From: Moringa oleifera
Taxonomy: Eukaryota > Streptophyta > Magnoliopsida > Brassicales > Moringaceae
Direction of reading: 5' to 3'
Assembly (NCBI GenBank): GCA_021397835.1
Contig: JAJFZO010000191.1
Coordinates: 8,318,001-8,382,000 of the forward strand
DNA: 64,000 nt
A program made the translations under genes and the position numbers. Numbering within the stretch: position 1 is the first letter of the stretch; every line of letters begins with the position of its first letter. The notes under the pieces were generated by a model that ran no database searches, had not been told where the DNA came from, and worked only from the letters and a program-made list of their open reading frames with translations. This document shows, one piece after another, positions 36,101 through 48,500 of the stretch.

Positions 36101-38727
36101 ATCCAATTAAATCTTACACCTAACTAATTTTTAAGCACTATTAAATCTTAAGTACAATTACTTGTTAGGTCTACTTAATTCTAAAACTCAATCACATCGC
36201 AGGTATAATTATTTATTAAACTCATTTCGTTTGCTAACTCATTTTTATATTAAGTTCAATTATTTAAATGACACAATTTTATATTAAGTCAAATTTTTTA
36301 TTAAGCCCAATCATATTTTCGGCTCCGAATCCCAATAAATTGTTAAGCTTAATTATTTTTTTTTGTTTAATTAATTATTAAGCTCAATTAATCTATATTA
36401 AGCCCAACTCGTTCTTAGACTCAATTATTGGGTCTTTGCACGATAAATCCAAATTTAGTATTAAACCCATTAAATGTTAGATCCAATTATATTCTAAGCT
36501 ATTATATACCAATCTTATTTATATATTAGGCCAAATTATTTCTCAAGTTTAACTATAACTGGTCCATTATATCATAAGCCTAATTGTATATGAGGCCTCA
36601 TTATATCATATGCCTAATTTTTTAAGCCCAATTAAATATGAGTCCAATTAATTTTTAAGTCTATATATCTTTGATCATATATTTGTTAGGCCTAATTATA
36701 TACAGAGTTATTTCTTGAACTCATACATGTTAAAGTAATTAATTTGGTCTTATTGATTAATAGGCCCAACTAATTCTTAAGCATAATTAATTATTATTGC
36801 CAATTAATTGTTCGATGAGATTATACACTAAGCATAATTTTTGTTAAACCCAATAAGTCTTACACCTAATTAGCTATTAGGTCTAATAAACTATTAATCT
36901 CAATTATATATTTGACTTAATTAAATATTAGATCTAATTAATATGTGGGCTCAGTTATTATATTTCAAGTCAGTTATCAATTATATACTAAGTTCACTTT
37001 TAATTTGATTTCAATTATATTTTAAACTCAATTCATTTTTCAATATAATATATTCATTTCATACACACTACGTCCATGTTTATCTTAATATTTATTAGCA
37101 TCATTTCGTACTTAAAATCCAAGTATAGATTAAACTCAATTATTTATTAAGCCTAATTATGTAATCTAATTTTTTATGAAGCTCAATTAAATATTCAATT
37201 CAATTAATTTTTAGTTACAATCAAATCTTAGATCTAGTTAATTATTGACTCAAATAATTATTAGACTTAATCAATTATTTAAATCTTTAATTGTTAGGTT
37301 TACATCTCCAGTCAAATTATATTTTAGACCTATATATTTATTAGGTCCAATTATATATGAAATTCAAATTTTTGTTAGGCTCAACTAATTCTCGTGTAGA
37401 ATTAAAACTTAGGCTCGATTAATTACTAGATTCAATTAATTATAGATTTAATTATTTACTAAGTCCAGTCAATTATTAGGCTCAATTATATCTTAGATTC
37501 ATTATTTTATGAAACCTAATTATTTATTAAATTCGGTTATATATTAAGCTCAATTTATTAAACTCATTTAAATTCTAGGTTCAATTATTTAAACTCAATA
37601 AATTGTTGTGTCTAATTAGTTGTTAGACCCAATTATGGTTAAGCTCAATTTTTTATGAAACTCAACCAATTCTTCGTTACAATTAAATCTTAGGCTCAAT
37701 TCATTATTTGATCGAACGAACTATTTGTAGCACAATAAATTCGTAAATTTAATTAGTATATTTTTATCTAAATTTTCTTATAGGCGAATTATTTCTTAAT
37801 TTCATACACAATACACCAAATTATATTTTGGATCTTATTACTTATTATTAGGGCTAATTATCTAATGGATCCAATTATATTCATTTAGTTTTTAGATCCA
37901 ATTATGTATAAAATATAATTATATATTAAGATCAATGATATTTAAGTTTAATTTTTACTAGGCATAATTAAACCTTAGGCTCAGCTTAGGAACTAGTAAA
38001 CATTAAACCTAATTAATTGTTAGATTCAAATAAATCTTAGTACTAGTAATAGGCAAATCCAAACTCTTAAATCTGGCTCTATGTTAAGTTCTATTCTTTA
38101 TTAGATCAAATTATACAGTAAGTCTAATTTTTTATTAGTGCAACCAAAATCTTATATGCCTAATTAAATATTAGCCAATTTTTATATGAAGTTCAATTTA
38201 TTTAGGTGGGTCAATTATGTATTGAGCTAAAATTTTCAATAAAAGCTCAATTAATTATTGGACAATATGAATATCTAGGCTTAATGAATTACTTGTTAGG
38301 CTTAATTAGATATTAGGCTCAAGTATTTTTTTTTTTTTTGTGTTCAATTAATTCTTAAGCCTCATTAATATACATTAGGCTAAACTCATTCTTAAACCCA
38401 ATTATTTTTCATGTCCATGCACGATAGGTCGACTAAATTATTAGACCTTATAAGTGTTAGGCCCGATAAATTGTTAAGCTCAATTATATCTCAAGTTCAA
38501 TTATATGTAAGATCTGATTATATCATATGTCTAATTTTTGTGGCATAATTAATTTTATGTCTAATTATATCTTAGGCCCCATAATATTTATCAAGCCCAT
38601 TTAAACGTCAATTATTTTGTGAACTCATGCAGTTAGCCAAATTAAGTGATAAAACCAATGATATCTTTGACCTGACTATATCTTCAGACCAAATTATATA
38701 TTAAGCCCAAATTTTTATAAGGCCTAA
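33162..38727 (+). repeat. 17-bp degenerate minisatellite, block 2b
   Basis: The 17-bp array continues after the MITE and contains the centre (~35.7 kb) of the largest inverted repeat. The part 37,130-38,727 is a direct copy of 20,990-22,740. A 49-bp tandem triplication lies at 35,022-35,160. Confidence 0.9.
35022..35163 (+). repeat. 49-bp tandem repeat, about 3 copies
   Basis: The block CAAATTATTTAATGGGTTTA, then TGCACACTATGGCCAATTAT, then ACCTTTGTT recurs with a 49-bp offset. Copies 2 and 3 are identical and copy 1 is slightly diverged. 49 is 3 x 17 minus 2, so it is a recent duplication of three slightly shortened 17-bp units. Confidence 0.92.
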
Positions 38728-38795
38728 CTATGATTTACGATTTGGGGTTATGGTAAGGTTTGGAGCTTAGAGATTAGGGGTTTGGGTTCACGGTG
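38728..38795 (+). repeat. Short telomere-like remnant
   Basis: About ten degenerate TTTAGGG-type units (GATTTGG, GGTTATG, TTAGGGG, TTTGGGT) lie between the 17-bp array and the AT-rich spacer. The position equals that of the 2 kb array at 26.5 kb, so this is a contracted version of the same module part. Confidence 0.75.
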
Positions 38796-39950
38796 TATAA
38801 GTTTTTCATTTTGTTTACTAAATTGTATTTTATTTTTAGTTTCTTCAAACAAATATTTTGAATTTTTAAATGTTCATGTAGATTTTTAATTTATCACATT
38901 TTTTTATTTTCAAAAAATTTTAATCTTGCCTTACTTTTATTATTTTTTACAAATTTTCTTTATTTTCATAATTTTAATTTTTATTTTACTAAACTTCTTT
39001 GTATTCTATTTAAAATTTATTTTTATTATTATGATTTTTATCTTATTATTAACATTATACTTGTTATTATTATTATTTTAATTATTATAATTATTACTAT
39101 CAAATTTATTATTATTAATATTATTATTAGTATTACTATTACTACTACTGCTACTAACACTAATGCTATCATTATTACTAGTACTACTATTATTATTATT
39201 GTCAACTACAAGTATATTTGAATTTGAATTTTAACTATTTCTATAATTTACGATGATGATATTAAAAAAATAAAGAAATATTTTGTTATGTTGTATATTA
39301 AATTATTCATTATATTATTATAAAGGTTAATTTAAAAAAATAAAATATTGAATATATGATACTTGCATGTTAGATACACGAAAAAAGGCACATGAGAAGC
39401 AAGTATTATGTGTATATATATGTTTACTTTTCTTTCTAAATATTTTTTGAATTGTATGTTGAGAATATTTATGTATTGAGGAAGAAACAATGAAAAGCCA
39501 ACCTTATTTGAAGTTTAATATAAAAAATATTGTTTTTTCAAGAATTAATCTTTAATATAAGTAATTAATTAATTAATATATAATGGTATTGCTAGCCAGC
39601 TTAATTATAATTATTCTTATTAATGTGAATACCAGCCAAGTACACACAAAAATTCACCTTTAATTTTAAATAGTTTGTTTGAAAAATATTAGATGGTTAA
39701 TATGTATCATTATTAGCTCTATAATTTTTAATTTAAAAAATAAAGCTAATTAAATATGAATTTTACAAAGTAAGAGTGGGTAAAATTTATGAAAACCATA
39801 TTTGAGTTTTCTTTTATAATTTTGAAGTATCAAGAGAAAATATTTCACATATAAATTTAAATTAAATTATATCTCAAATTCAAGAGGATTGACTCCTTAA
39901 TACACTGATATTATTAGTATATTAACTATTAGTGTAAGCTAACAAATGAA
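38796..39950 (+). repeat. AT-rich spacer, copy 2
   Basis: This spacer contains a trinucleotide-rich ATT/ACT stretch at 39,050-39,215. It is the direct copy of spacer 1 (28.7-29.35 kb) and the inverted copy of 54,329-55,600, which has the complementary AAT/AGT stretch at 55,130-55,270. No reading frame is conserved between copies. Confidence 0.85.
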
Positions 39951-42103
39951 CAACTCAATTAATTGTTAGGCCTAATTCATTATTCGGTCTAATTGTTAGC
40001 CTCAATTATATTGCAAGCCTAAATATATTTTAGTGTTAATTAATTATTATGCTTAAAAAATATTTCAGGCCTAATGGTATATGACCCCAACATATTATTA
40101 GATCTGACTATTTCTTATGCAAAATTACATTTTAGGCTCAACTAATTATAAGACTAAATTACTAGTGAGGTCCAATTATTTATTAGGCTTAAAAAGTTAT
40201 TAAGCTCAACTACATCTTAACTTCAATATTTTATTAGGCTTGTATAGTTTATTTATCATGCTAAATTACATATTAAACCCAATTTTTTTATTAAATCTAA
40301 TTAAAGTCTTAAGTCCAAATAATTATTTTGTCCAAATAATTATTAGGGCCAACGAATTATTAGGTTCAAGTAATTGTTAGAGACAATTACACATTTGACT
40401 AAATTATTATTAGGCCCATTTCGTTCTTAGGCCAAATTATATATTAAGATCATTTCTTTTTTATGCCTAGTTTAATCTTAAGCTGAATTAATTATGTAGT
40501 CTAATTAATGATTAGGTCCAATTGTTTTTCTTAACCAATTAATATATGTTAGTCTCAATTCACTCTTATTTTTCGGTTTCATGTACTCTAAACTTAATTA
40601 TACCTTAGCGCTATTATTAGTGATTAGGACTAATTATCTGTTAGCCCATTTATAATTTAAGTCAAATTATAATTTTGATTTAATTGGATTAGGCTAAATA
40701 TTTGTTGTACCCATACATGCTAAGCCCAATTATATCTTTAAATTCAAATACTTAGCTGTTTAATTATATTTTAGCCATAATTAAAGATTTATTATATATT
40801 AAGACTTAGCCTAATTAAATCTTAGTCCCAATCAATTTTTAAGCACAATTATCTATTAAGTTTTAATGTTTTTAAAAGCCAATTAAATCTTTTGCTCAAT
40901 CAGTTGTTTGATCGAATAAATTATTAGATCAAATGAATTGTTAGGTTCAATTAAATATTAGATTTAATTAAATATTAGACCAAATTATTTATTAGGGTCA
41001 TTTCATTCTTAAGCTCAATGATATATTAATCCTTTTTTTAATAGGCTAAACTAAATCTTAAGCCCAATTTGTTTTATTTTTTACAATGAATTTTTTGGTT
41101 CAAATAACTATTAGACTCAATTACATAATAGGTCAAATTATTTTATAAATTAATTAGTTATTAGGCCTAATTAATATATGTTATGCTAAATTTGTTCTTG
41201 GGCTAAATGATTTCAAAGTTTTATTCACGATAGACCTAATTATACCTTATGCCTTCTTATTTATTTTTAGGCTTAGTTACTTATCTAGTCTCATTATTTA
41301 TAAGGCTCAATTATATCTTAAGTCTAATTATAATTTAGGTCCACCTATATCTTATGCTCAATTATATTTTAGGCCTAATTATTTATTGAGCTCATGCACA
41401 TTAGGTCTAATTAATTATTGAATCTAATTATTTTTAAATCCACTTAAATATTAGATCTAATTATATTTTAAGCTCAAGTATGTAATAAGCTCATTAGGCA
41501 CAATGAATTGTTTGCTCCAATCAACTGTCAGGCTCAATTACATGTTAGGCTTAATATTTTTTATTAATTTACATTAGGCTAAAGTATTTTTTGTGTCCAA
41601 TTAATTTTTAAGACTAATTGATATACGTTAGGATAAACTCATTTTTAAGCCCAATTATTTTTCAGGTTCATGCATGATAAGTCGAATAAATTATTAGACC
41701 TTATAGATGTTAGTTCCAATTGATTGTTAAGCTCAATTATATCTCAAATTTAACTATATATGAGATCTAATTATATAATATATCTAATTTTTTTGGTATA
41801 ATTAATTTTATGTCTAATTATATCTTGGCCATAATATTTACCAAGCCCAATTGCACGTCAAATTATTTTTTGAACTCCTGCACGTTAGCTAAATTAATTG
41901 TGTCAAATTAAGTAATAAACCCAATTATATCTTCGAGCTCACTATTTTAGAACAAATTATATATTAAATCCAAATTTTTATAAGGTCCAATTAAATCATA
42001 GGTGTAATTATTTTTATAGACTATTAAATCTTAGGTGAATTAATTGTTGAGTATAATTAATTGTCAGATTCAATTAAATCATAGGCTCAATTATTTATTA
42101 GGT
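39951..42103 (+). repeat. 17-bp degenerate minisatellite, block 3
   Basis: The array is in TTAGG(+) orientation. The part 39,975-41,000 matches block 2a (30.7-31.85 kb) and 40,400-40,960 matches the end of block 1 (25.08-25.70 kb). The part 41,590-42,095 is a direct copy of 22,330-22,850. It ends abruptly at the CCCTAAA array. Confidence 0.9.
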
Positions 42104-44099
42104 CACTAAACCTTGAACACTAAACTCAAAGCCTTTATCCCTAACCAATGAACCCCTATCTCCTAAATCTTAAACACCAATTCCTAAACCCTAACTTTGA
42201 AACTCTTAATTATAAATCTTAAATCCTATACTCTAAATCCTAAACCTTAAACATTAAACTTAAGACTCTAAACTTGAAACCTTAGCCCATGATCTTAAAA
42301 TTGCAAACCATCATAAATATTAAACATTAAACCCTCGACCTTAAAAACTAAGCCTAACACATAACCATTGAACCCTACCCAAATGCCTAACCCTAACCTT
42401 AAACCTTAAATCCAAGTCTAGCTGCAAACCCTAAATGCTAATCCTTAAACCATAATAACCAAATCCTAAACCCTAACCTTGAAAACCATAACCCTTAAAC
42501 CAAAATTTCAAAACCATAAACTTTAACTATAACTTCTAACACTAAACCTTGAAACATAAATCATGATCCTTAAATCATAACCCCTCAGCCCTAATCCTTA
42601 AACCTTAAATCGTTAATCGAAAACCATAGCCACTAAATACTGAACACTAAACTCTAAACCTTAATCTTTAACTCTTAATCCTTAACCATAACTGCTAAAC
42701 TCAACTCTCTAAACGTTAAACCCTAAACCCTAAATGCTAACCACTGAACCATGATTTCTTAATCCTTAACCTAAACCCTAACCCCTAAACCCTTAAATCA
42801 AGACCGACTAAACCTCAAACGTTAAACACTAAACCACAAGCATAAACCTTAAACCCTAAAGCAAGACCCATAGCCCCTAAATTCAAATCCCTAAACCCTA
42901 AACTCCAACAACTAAATCCTAAACCCTAAACTCTAACACTAACTCTTAAACCTTACTTTCTAACCCTAAAGTAACCCTTAACTATAACTTCTACACCCTA
43001 AACCCCAACTATTAAACCTTAACCTATACACTTTAAACCCTATACCCTAGCCATCAAATACTAAACCTAAAATACTAAACTCTAAACTCAAAACCTTAAC
43101 CCATAAACTTTAAATTCTAACAAGTGACCCTTAAACCTAAATCCAACCAAAATCCCTTAAACCATAAACCCTAAAAGCTATTCCCTAACCCCCAAATGCA
43201 AATGCCTAAATCCTAACCCATAAGTTTAAAACCTCAAACATTAACCCTAAACCGCTGAAATCTAAACCCAAACCTTATCCCCTAACCTTTAATCCCTAAA
43301 ACTAAATGCTAACCCTAAATCTTCAGTTGTAACCTCTAAAACTTAAACCCTAAGCCCTATCCCTGCATCTTAAACTTTAAAGCCCTTACCCTTAATCTTA
43401 ACCTCTAAGCCCTAAACATTAAACATTAAATCTTAAACCATAACCCCGAAACACTAACTTATAAAGCTTAAACTCTAACTCCTTAAACCTTAACCCTTAT
43501 ACTCTAAACCATAAACCCAAACACCCAAGTTCTAGACTCTAAAACTTAAATCCTAAAATCTAACACTTAGTCTCTAAATCTTAAACTTTGATCCGTCAAC
43601 CCTAATTACAAAACATTAAACCCTAACACCTAAACATCGAACTCTAAATTCTAAATCTTAGACATTAGAGCCCAAACCCTAATCCATAACCTTTAATCTT
43701 TAATCCCTTATCGCTAAACTCTAGACCCTAAACTTTGAACTCTAGCCCTTAAACCTTACATCCTAATCCCTAAACTTTAACTCTTAAACCCTACATCCTA
43801 ATCTCTAAACCCTACAACCTAATCCCTAAACCATAAACCTAACTCGAATAGTTAACCCCTTAACACTAAACCTTAAATTGTTACTTCTAAACCCTTAATC
43901 CTAAACATGAAATCGTTAACCTTAAACACCAAATACTAAACCATAATCTCTAAACCCTATCCATAAACTCTAGCCCTAAAACCTTACACCTTCATCCCTA
44001 ACGCCTCAACACAAAACCATGAATCATAACTCTTAACCCTTAATACTAAATCATTAACCCTAAACACTAAATTAGAAACTCTAACCCCTAAACCATAAA
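42104..44099 (-). repeat. Degenerate telomere-like array (CCCTAAA orientation)
   Basis: The 7-bp register is kept on the - strand (CCTAAAC, CCTTAAA, CACTAAA and similar units). Specific strings such as CATAACCATTGAACCCTACC at ~42,360 are the reverse complement of ~28,240-28,260. The array is therefore the inverted partner of 26,526-28,580. Confidence 0.93.
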
Positions 44100-44111
44100 A
44101 TTCGATTAGTT

Positions 44112-44312
44112 TCTAGGAGCTAAAATCTAGGAGTCATGGTTTAGGTTTTAAGATTTAAGATTTATGGTTTATGGTTTAATGTTTATTTGTTTAGGGTTTA
44201 AGAGTTAAAGCTTAAAGTTTAGGGTTTAGGATTTAAGCGTTAGGATCTCAGGTTTAGAGTTTTGGGCTTAAGCTTTAAGATTTAGGGTTTAGAGTTTAGT
44301 ATTTATGATTTT
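44112..44312 (+). repeat. Short telomere-like array, TTTAGGG orientation
   Basis: About 200 bp of TTTAGGG-type heptamers directly follow a CCCTAAA array, with a short non-repeat junction near 44,100. This switch has the polarity CCCTAAA then TTTAGGG, opposite to what telomere-end fusion leaves. Confidence 0.85.
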
Positions 44313-44319
44313 CAATTTG

Positions 44320-44950
44320 GACTCATAGCTATGCTATGATGGATGGAGCTGTTTTAGGTAAACTCAATCATTGAAAGAACAAGATCCCATTGCTTAATGT
44401 TTTTTCCAACATAACTTCTTAGAATCCCATGCAACTTCACACTCTCCTTGAAATTATCTGTAATATGCAATGCATCATTTTTTTTTTGTTCCATGGAATA
44501 AAGTGAGACATCTTTGAGAACTTATCAACAACAGTCATGATTGAATCCTTGTTCCTTTGCATTCTTGACATAACAAAAGGAAGCCTCACATCCTCCCATG
44601 TAGCATTAGGCACAGGTAATGGAGTGTACAAACTAGAATCTTGGCACTTCGATTTGGCATACCCAGCACTGCTTTACAAATCTTTCCACAACCCTAGATA
44701 TCCTTGGCCAATAGAGATTACCTTAAACAAGATTTGAAGTTTTGTCCCTACCAAAGAGTTCTCCCAAAACACCATCATGAGCATCTGCCAAAGTCACTTG
44801 TCTCAAAGAACAAGATGGAAAATGCATTAGCTTTAAAATGAAAGCCATCAAAGTTAGAAAACTTGATAAAATAACTTGATTTGAAATTTCACAATATTGT
44901 TTTGAAATCAACATCCTTCTAATAGAGATCTTTGAGGGTGCCAGGTTTAC
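44320..44950 (-). pseudogene. Ty3/gypsy retrotransposon pol fragment (integrase)
   Basis: Read right to left, the fragment encodes: CSLRQ and DAHDGVLGELFGRDKT (before the zinc finger); LYWPRISRVVERFVKQC then CQIEV (zinc-binding region, His and Cys partly lost); YTPLPVPNATWEDV; DSIMTVVDKFSKMSHFIPW (integrase core start); and, after a deletion of the core middle, GKNIKQWDLVLSMIEFT. These are hallmarks of plant Ty3/gypsy integrase. Several frameshifts and stops break it. The order is correct for one element on the - strand. The shorter left-arm copy is at 26,321-26,525. Confidence 0.9.
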
Positions 44951-44956
44951 TGACAC

Positions 44957-45540
44957 AGTGGTGATTATATTACCACATTTAGCTTATGATAATCTATGAA
45001 GGACAGTTGGCATGCACTTTCGTAATCTTCAAGATAGATTTATTTCAGTCCACTATATTTTTTTTGTCAAACAAATTGCATGAAATGATTTAATTATCAG
45101 CAAAAACTTAATGATTTCTGAAAACCCCAATGCATGGATGGTTGTTCCATGCACTAACATTTATTTTCATGCTTTAGACTTAGAAGGGAGCTTAGACATT
45201 AGTTATATGTCTAAAAACTATTTGAGTTTTCTCTTCAATCTTTATATCTCTTTCGTTAGGAGCCATTGCATGGTGAGAAACGTCTCTATGTCTCTTAAGG
45301 TGATATTTATCTGTATCCCTTCAAGTGGTGAGTTGTGAAGGTTATGTATCCTTATTCATTATCCTTAAAGTGGTGATTTTCTATATCTCTTTGATATTAA
45401 ACTTAGTGGGTGAGCTTTTTATCTCCCATTTTCATTCAAATCTATTCAAATTGTACTTGTACTCTCCAAACAAATTTTTCCTACAAAGTTACATCATCTC
45501 CCCTTCCTAATATTGCTCCTTCAAATATGGTATCAGTTAC
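44957..45540 (+). mobile_element. LTR remnant with primer-binding site
   Basis: The segment ends TTGCTCCTTCA, followed after four bases by TGGTATCAG (45,529-45,537), the start of the plant primer-binding site for initiator tRNA-Met. The upstream GTTATGTATCCTTATTCATT and TTGATATTAAACTTAGTGGG strings look like LTR R/U5 sequence. It is oriented on the + strand while the neighbouring gypsy pol piece is on the - strand, so the two need not come from one element. The inverted copy is at 25,783-26,320. The 61- and 75-codon open frames here are not genes. Confidence 0.7.
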
Positions 45541-48500
45541 ACTTAGCATTATAGTTTAGAGACATGAATTTAAGGGTTAATACATACTTAGGCTTAAAAT
45601 ATAATTGGATTTAAAATATAACTAGGTTCAATAATTAATTAAACCTAATGTGTATAAGCCCAATAAATAATTAGACTTTAGAACAAATTGGGACTAAGAT
45701 ATAATTGAACCTAGGATATAATTGGACCTAAATTATAATTGAGTATTATAAATAATGAGACTAGATAGATAACCAAGCTTAAAAATAGATAAGAGGGCCT
45801 AAGGTATAATTGGGTCTATCGTGGATGAAACAGAGAAATCATTTAGCCAAAGAACAAATTTAGGATAATATGTATTAATAAGGCCTAAGAATTAATTGAT
45901 TCATAAAAATAATTTGACCTGTTATGTAATTGAGTCTAACGGTTATTTGAACCAAAGAATTTATTACACCAAATAACTAACTGAGCTTAAGATTTTAGTT
46001 CAGCCTATTAAAAAGAGTGTTAAAATATATCATTGAGCTTAAGAATGAAATGATCCTAATAAATGATTTAGCTTAATGTGTAATTATGTCTAATAATTAA
46101 TTGGACCTAACTATTCATTTGACCTAATAATTTATTTGCTCAAATGATTGAGCCCAAGGTTTAATTGGCTTTTAAAAAATATAAACTTAATATATAATTG
46201 AGCTTTATGGCTAATTGTGCTTAAGAATTGGTTAAGACCAAGATTTAATTAGGCCTAAGTCTTAATATATAATCGATTCTAATAAATAATTAGGCTTAGT
46301 ATAATTGGCCATAAAGAAAAAATGGCGTTAATACATAATTGTGGTTAAAAATAATTAGACAGTTAATTATTTGAATTTAAGATATAATTGGGGCTAGCAT
46401 GCATGGGCACAACAAATTTTTAACCTGATATAATTAAATCAAAATTATAATTTGACTTAAATTATAAATGGGTCTTACAAATAATTCGACCCCATAGATA
46501 ACTAGGCCTTATCATTAATAATAGCGCTATGGTATAATTAAGTTTAGACCACATAATTAATTAAGGCCAACATATATTAATTGGGTGAGAGAAACAATTG
46601 GACCTAATAGTTAATTAGATCACATAATTAATTGGGTTTAATATTAAACTAGATCTTAATATATAATTTGGCCTGAATAGAATGGGCCTAATAATAATTT
46701 AGCTTAATGTGTAATTGTGTCTAAAAATTAGTTAAATAATGAAGCCTAATACATGATTGATCTTAATATATAATAAGCCTAAGGAAGAAATAGCCTTGAC
46801 CAATAATTTACTGTAAAATATAATTATTTGAGCCTACAAGGTATTTAGATGATCCACCCAGAAATGAATTCAGCACAATATATAATCGGACTTAAAAATA
46901 ATGTAGTTTAATATATAGTTGAACTTAAGAATAAAATAGGTCAAATAAATAATTATACCAAAAATATAGTTAGGTTTAATAATTAATTGACCTTGAGATA
47001 TAACTACAATTGATAACTATTTGAGCACGCATGAGCCTAGTGATTACTGAAAGAACAAATTCAGCTTGGACATAATTATACTTAAAATTATAATTGTACA
47101 TAATATATAATTATGTCTTATAAATTATTAAACTTAATTAATCAAGATTAACAATTAGTAGGGCTTAATAAATAATTGAGCTTAATATATAATTGGACAT
47201 ATGAATGAAATGGGTTATATAAGTAGTTAGATATGAAATGTAATTGAGGATAAAATTTGTTTGTCCTAAGAGTTAATTCAGATGAATACTTAAGTGGGTC
47301 TAAGTTATAAGTAATTTTTGTTTAAGAATCAAGTTTAATATAGAATTTATCCTAATAAATAATTAAGCTTATACATAATTATATCTAAAATATAATTAGA
47401 TCTAATAATTAATTGGATCAATAATTAAATGAACCTAACATGGATGGACCCAACAAATGATTAAACCTAAGAACAAATTAGGCCTAAGATACAATTGAAA
47501 TCAAATTTTAATAAAACTTAAAATATAATTGGGCTATATAATCCAATAGATATTTCAATCTAATAATAAATAATATCATCTAAGAAATAATTAACTCTAT
47601 CATATATGAAACTAAGAAATAAATCAGTCCTAATCATGTATTAATGGGCAGAAGAATTAATTGAACCAAGAATATAATTGGGCTTCATATGTAATTGAGC
47701 CTAATAATTAATTAAATCAAACAATTTATTAAGTAAAATAATTGACACAAAAATTTAATTAAAAGTTAATAAAAAATTGAGCTTAAGATGTAAATGGACC
47801 TAAGAATGAATGTGCCTAATAAATAATTGAGCATAATGCATAATTGAGTCAAACAATTCATTAAGCCTAATAGTTAATTGAAACTAGTAAATAATTAAGC
47901 CTAACAATTAATTGACTTTAATAATCTATTGAGTCTAAGATTTAATTCTGCCTAAAAATTAGTTAGGCATAACAATTAATTTGGCTTAATAAATAAATAT
48001 ACTTAATATATAATTAGGTTTAATAAATAATTATGCTTAAAATATATTTTAACCCACTAATTTAATTAGATCTAAGATATAATTGGCTTGATATATCATA
48101 TATTCTAAAAATTAGTGGCCTAATAATTAATTAGGTCGAATAATTAATTACGTCTAATAGCTAACAAGATATGAAATTTAATTTTCATTAAGAATTAATT
48201 AGAAATGGGATTTAATTGAGCGTAATGGAAAAGTTAGATTTAGTATATAATTAGATCTAATAGATTTACAATTGGATGCAAGAACCAAATGAGACTAATA
48301 AATAACAAGAACTTAAATATTATTGGTGTTAACATTGAATTGACCCTTAACAAAAAAATTTGGCTTTATATATAATTAGTCTTAAGAAATAATTTTGCTT
48401 GCTATATAATTGGTCTAATAACCAAATGAGACTAATAAATAAATTGACATAAAATTTAATAAGTCTAAGATTTAATTAAACCTCATACACAATTAAACAT

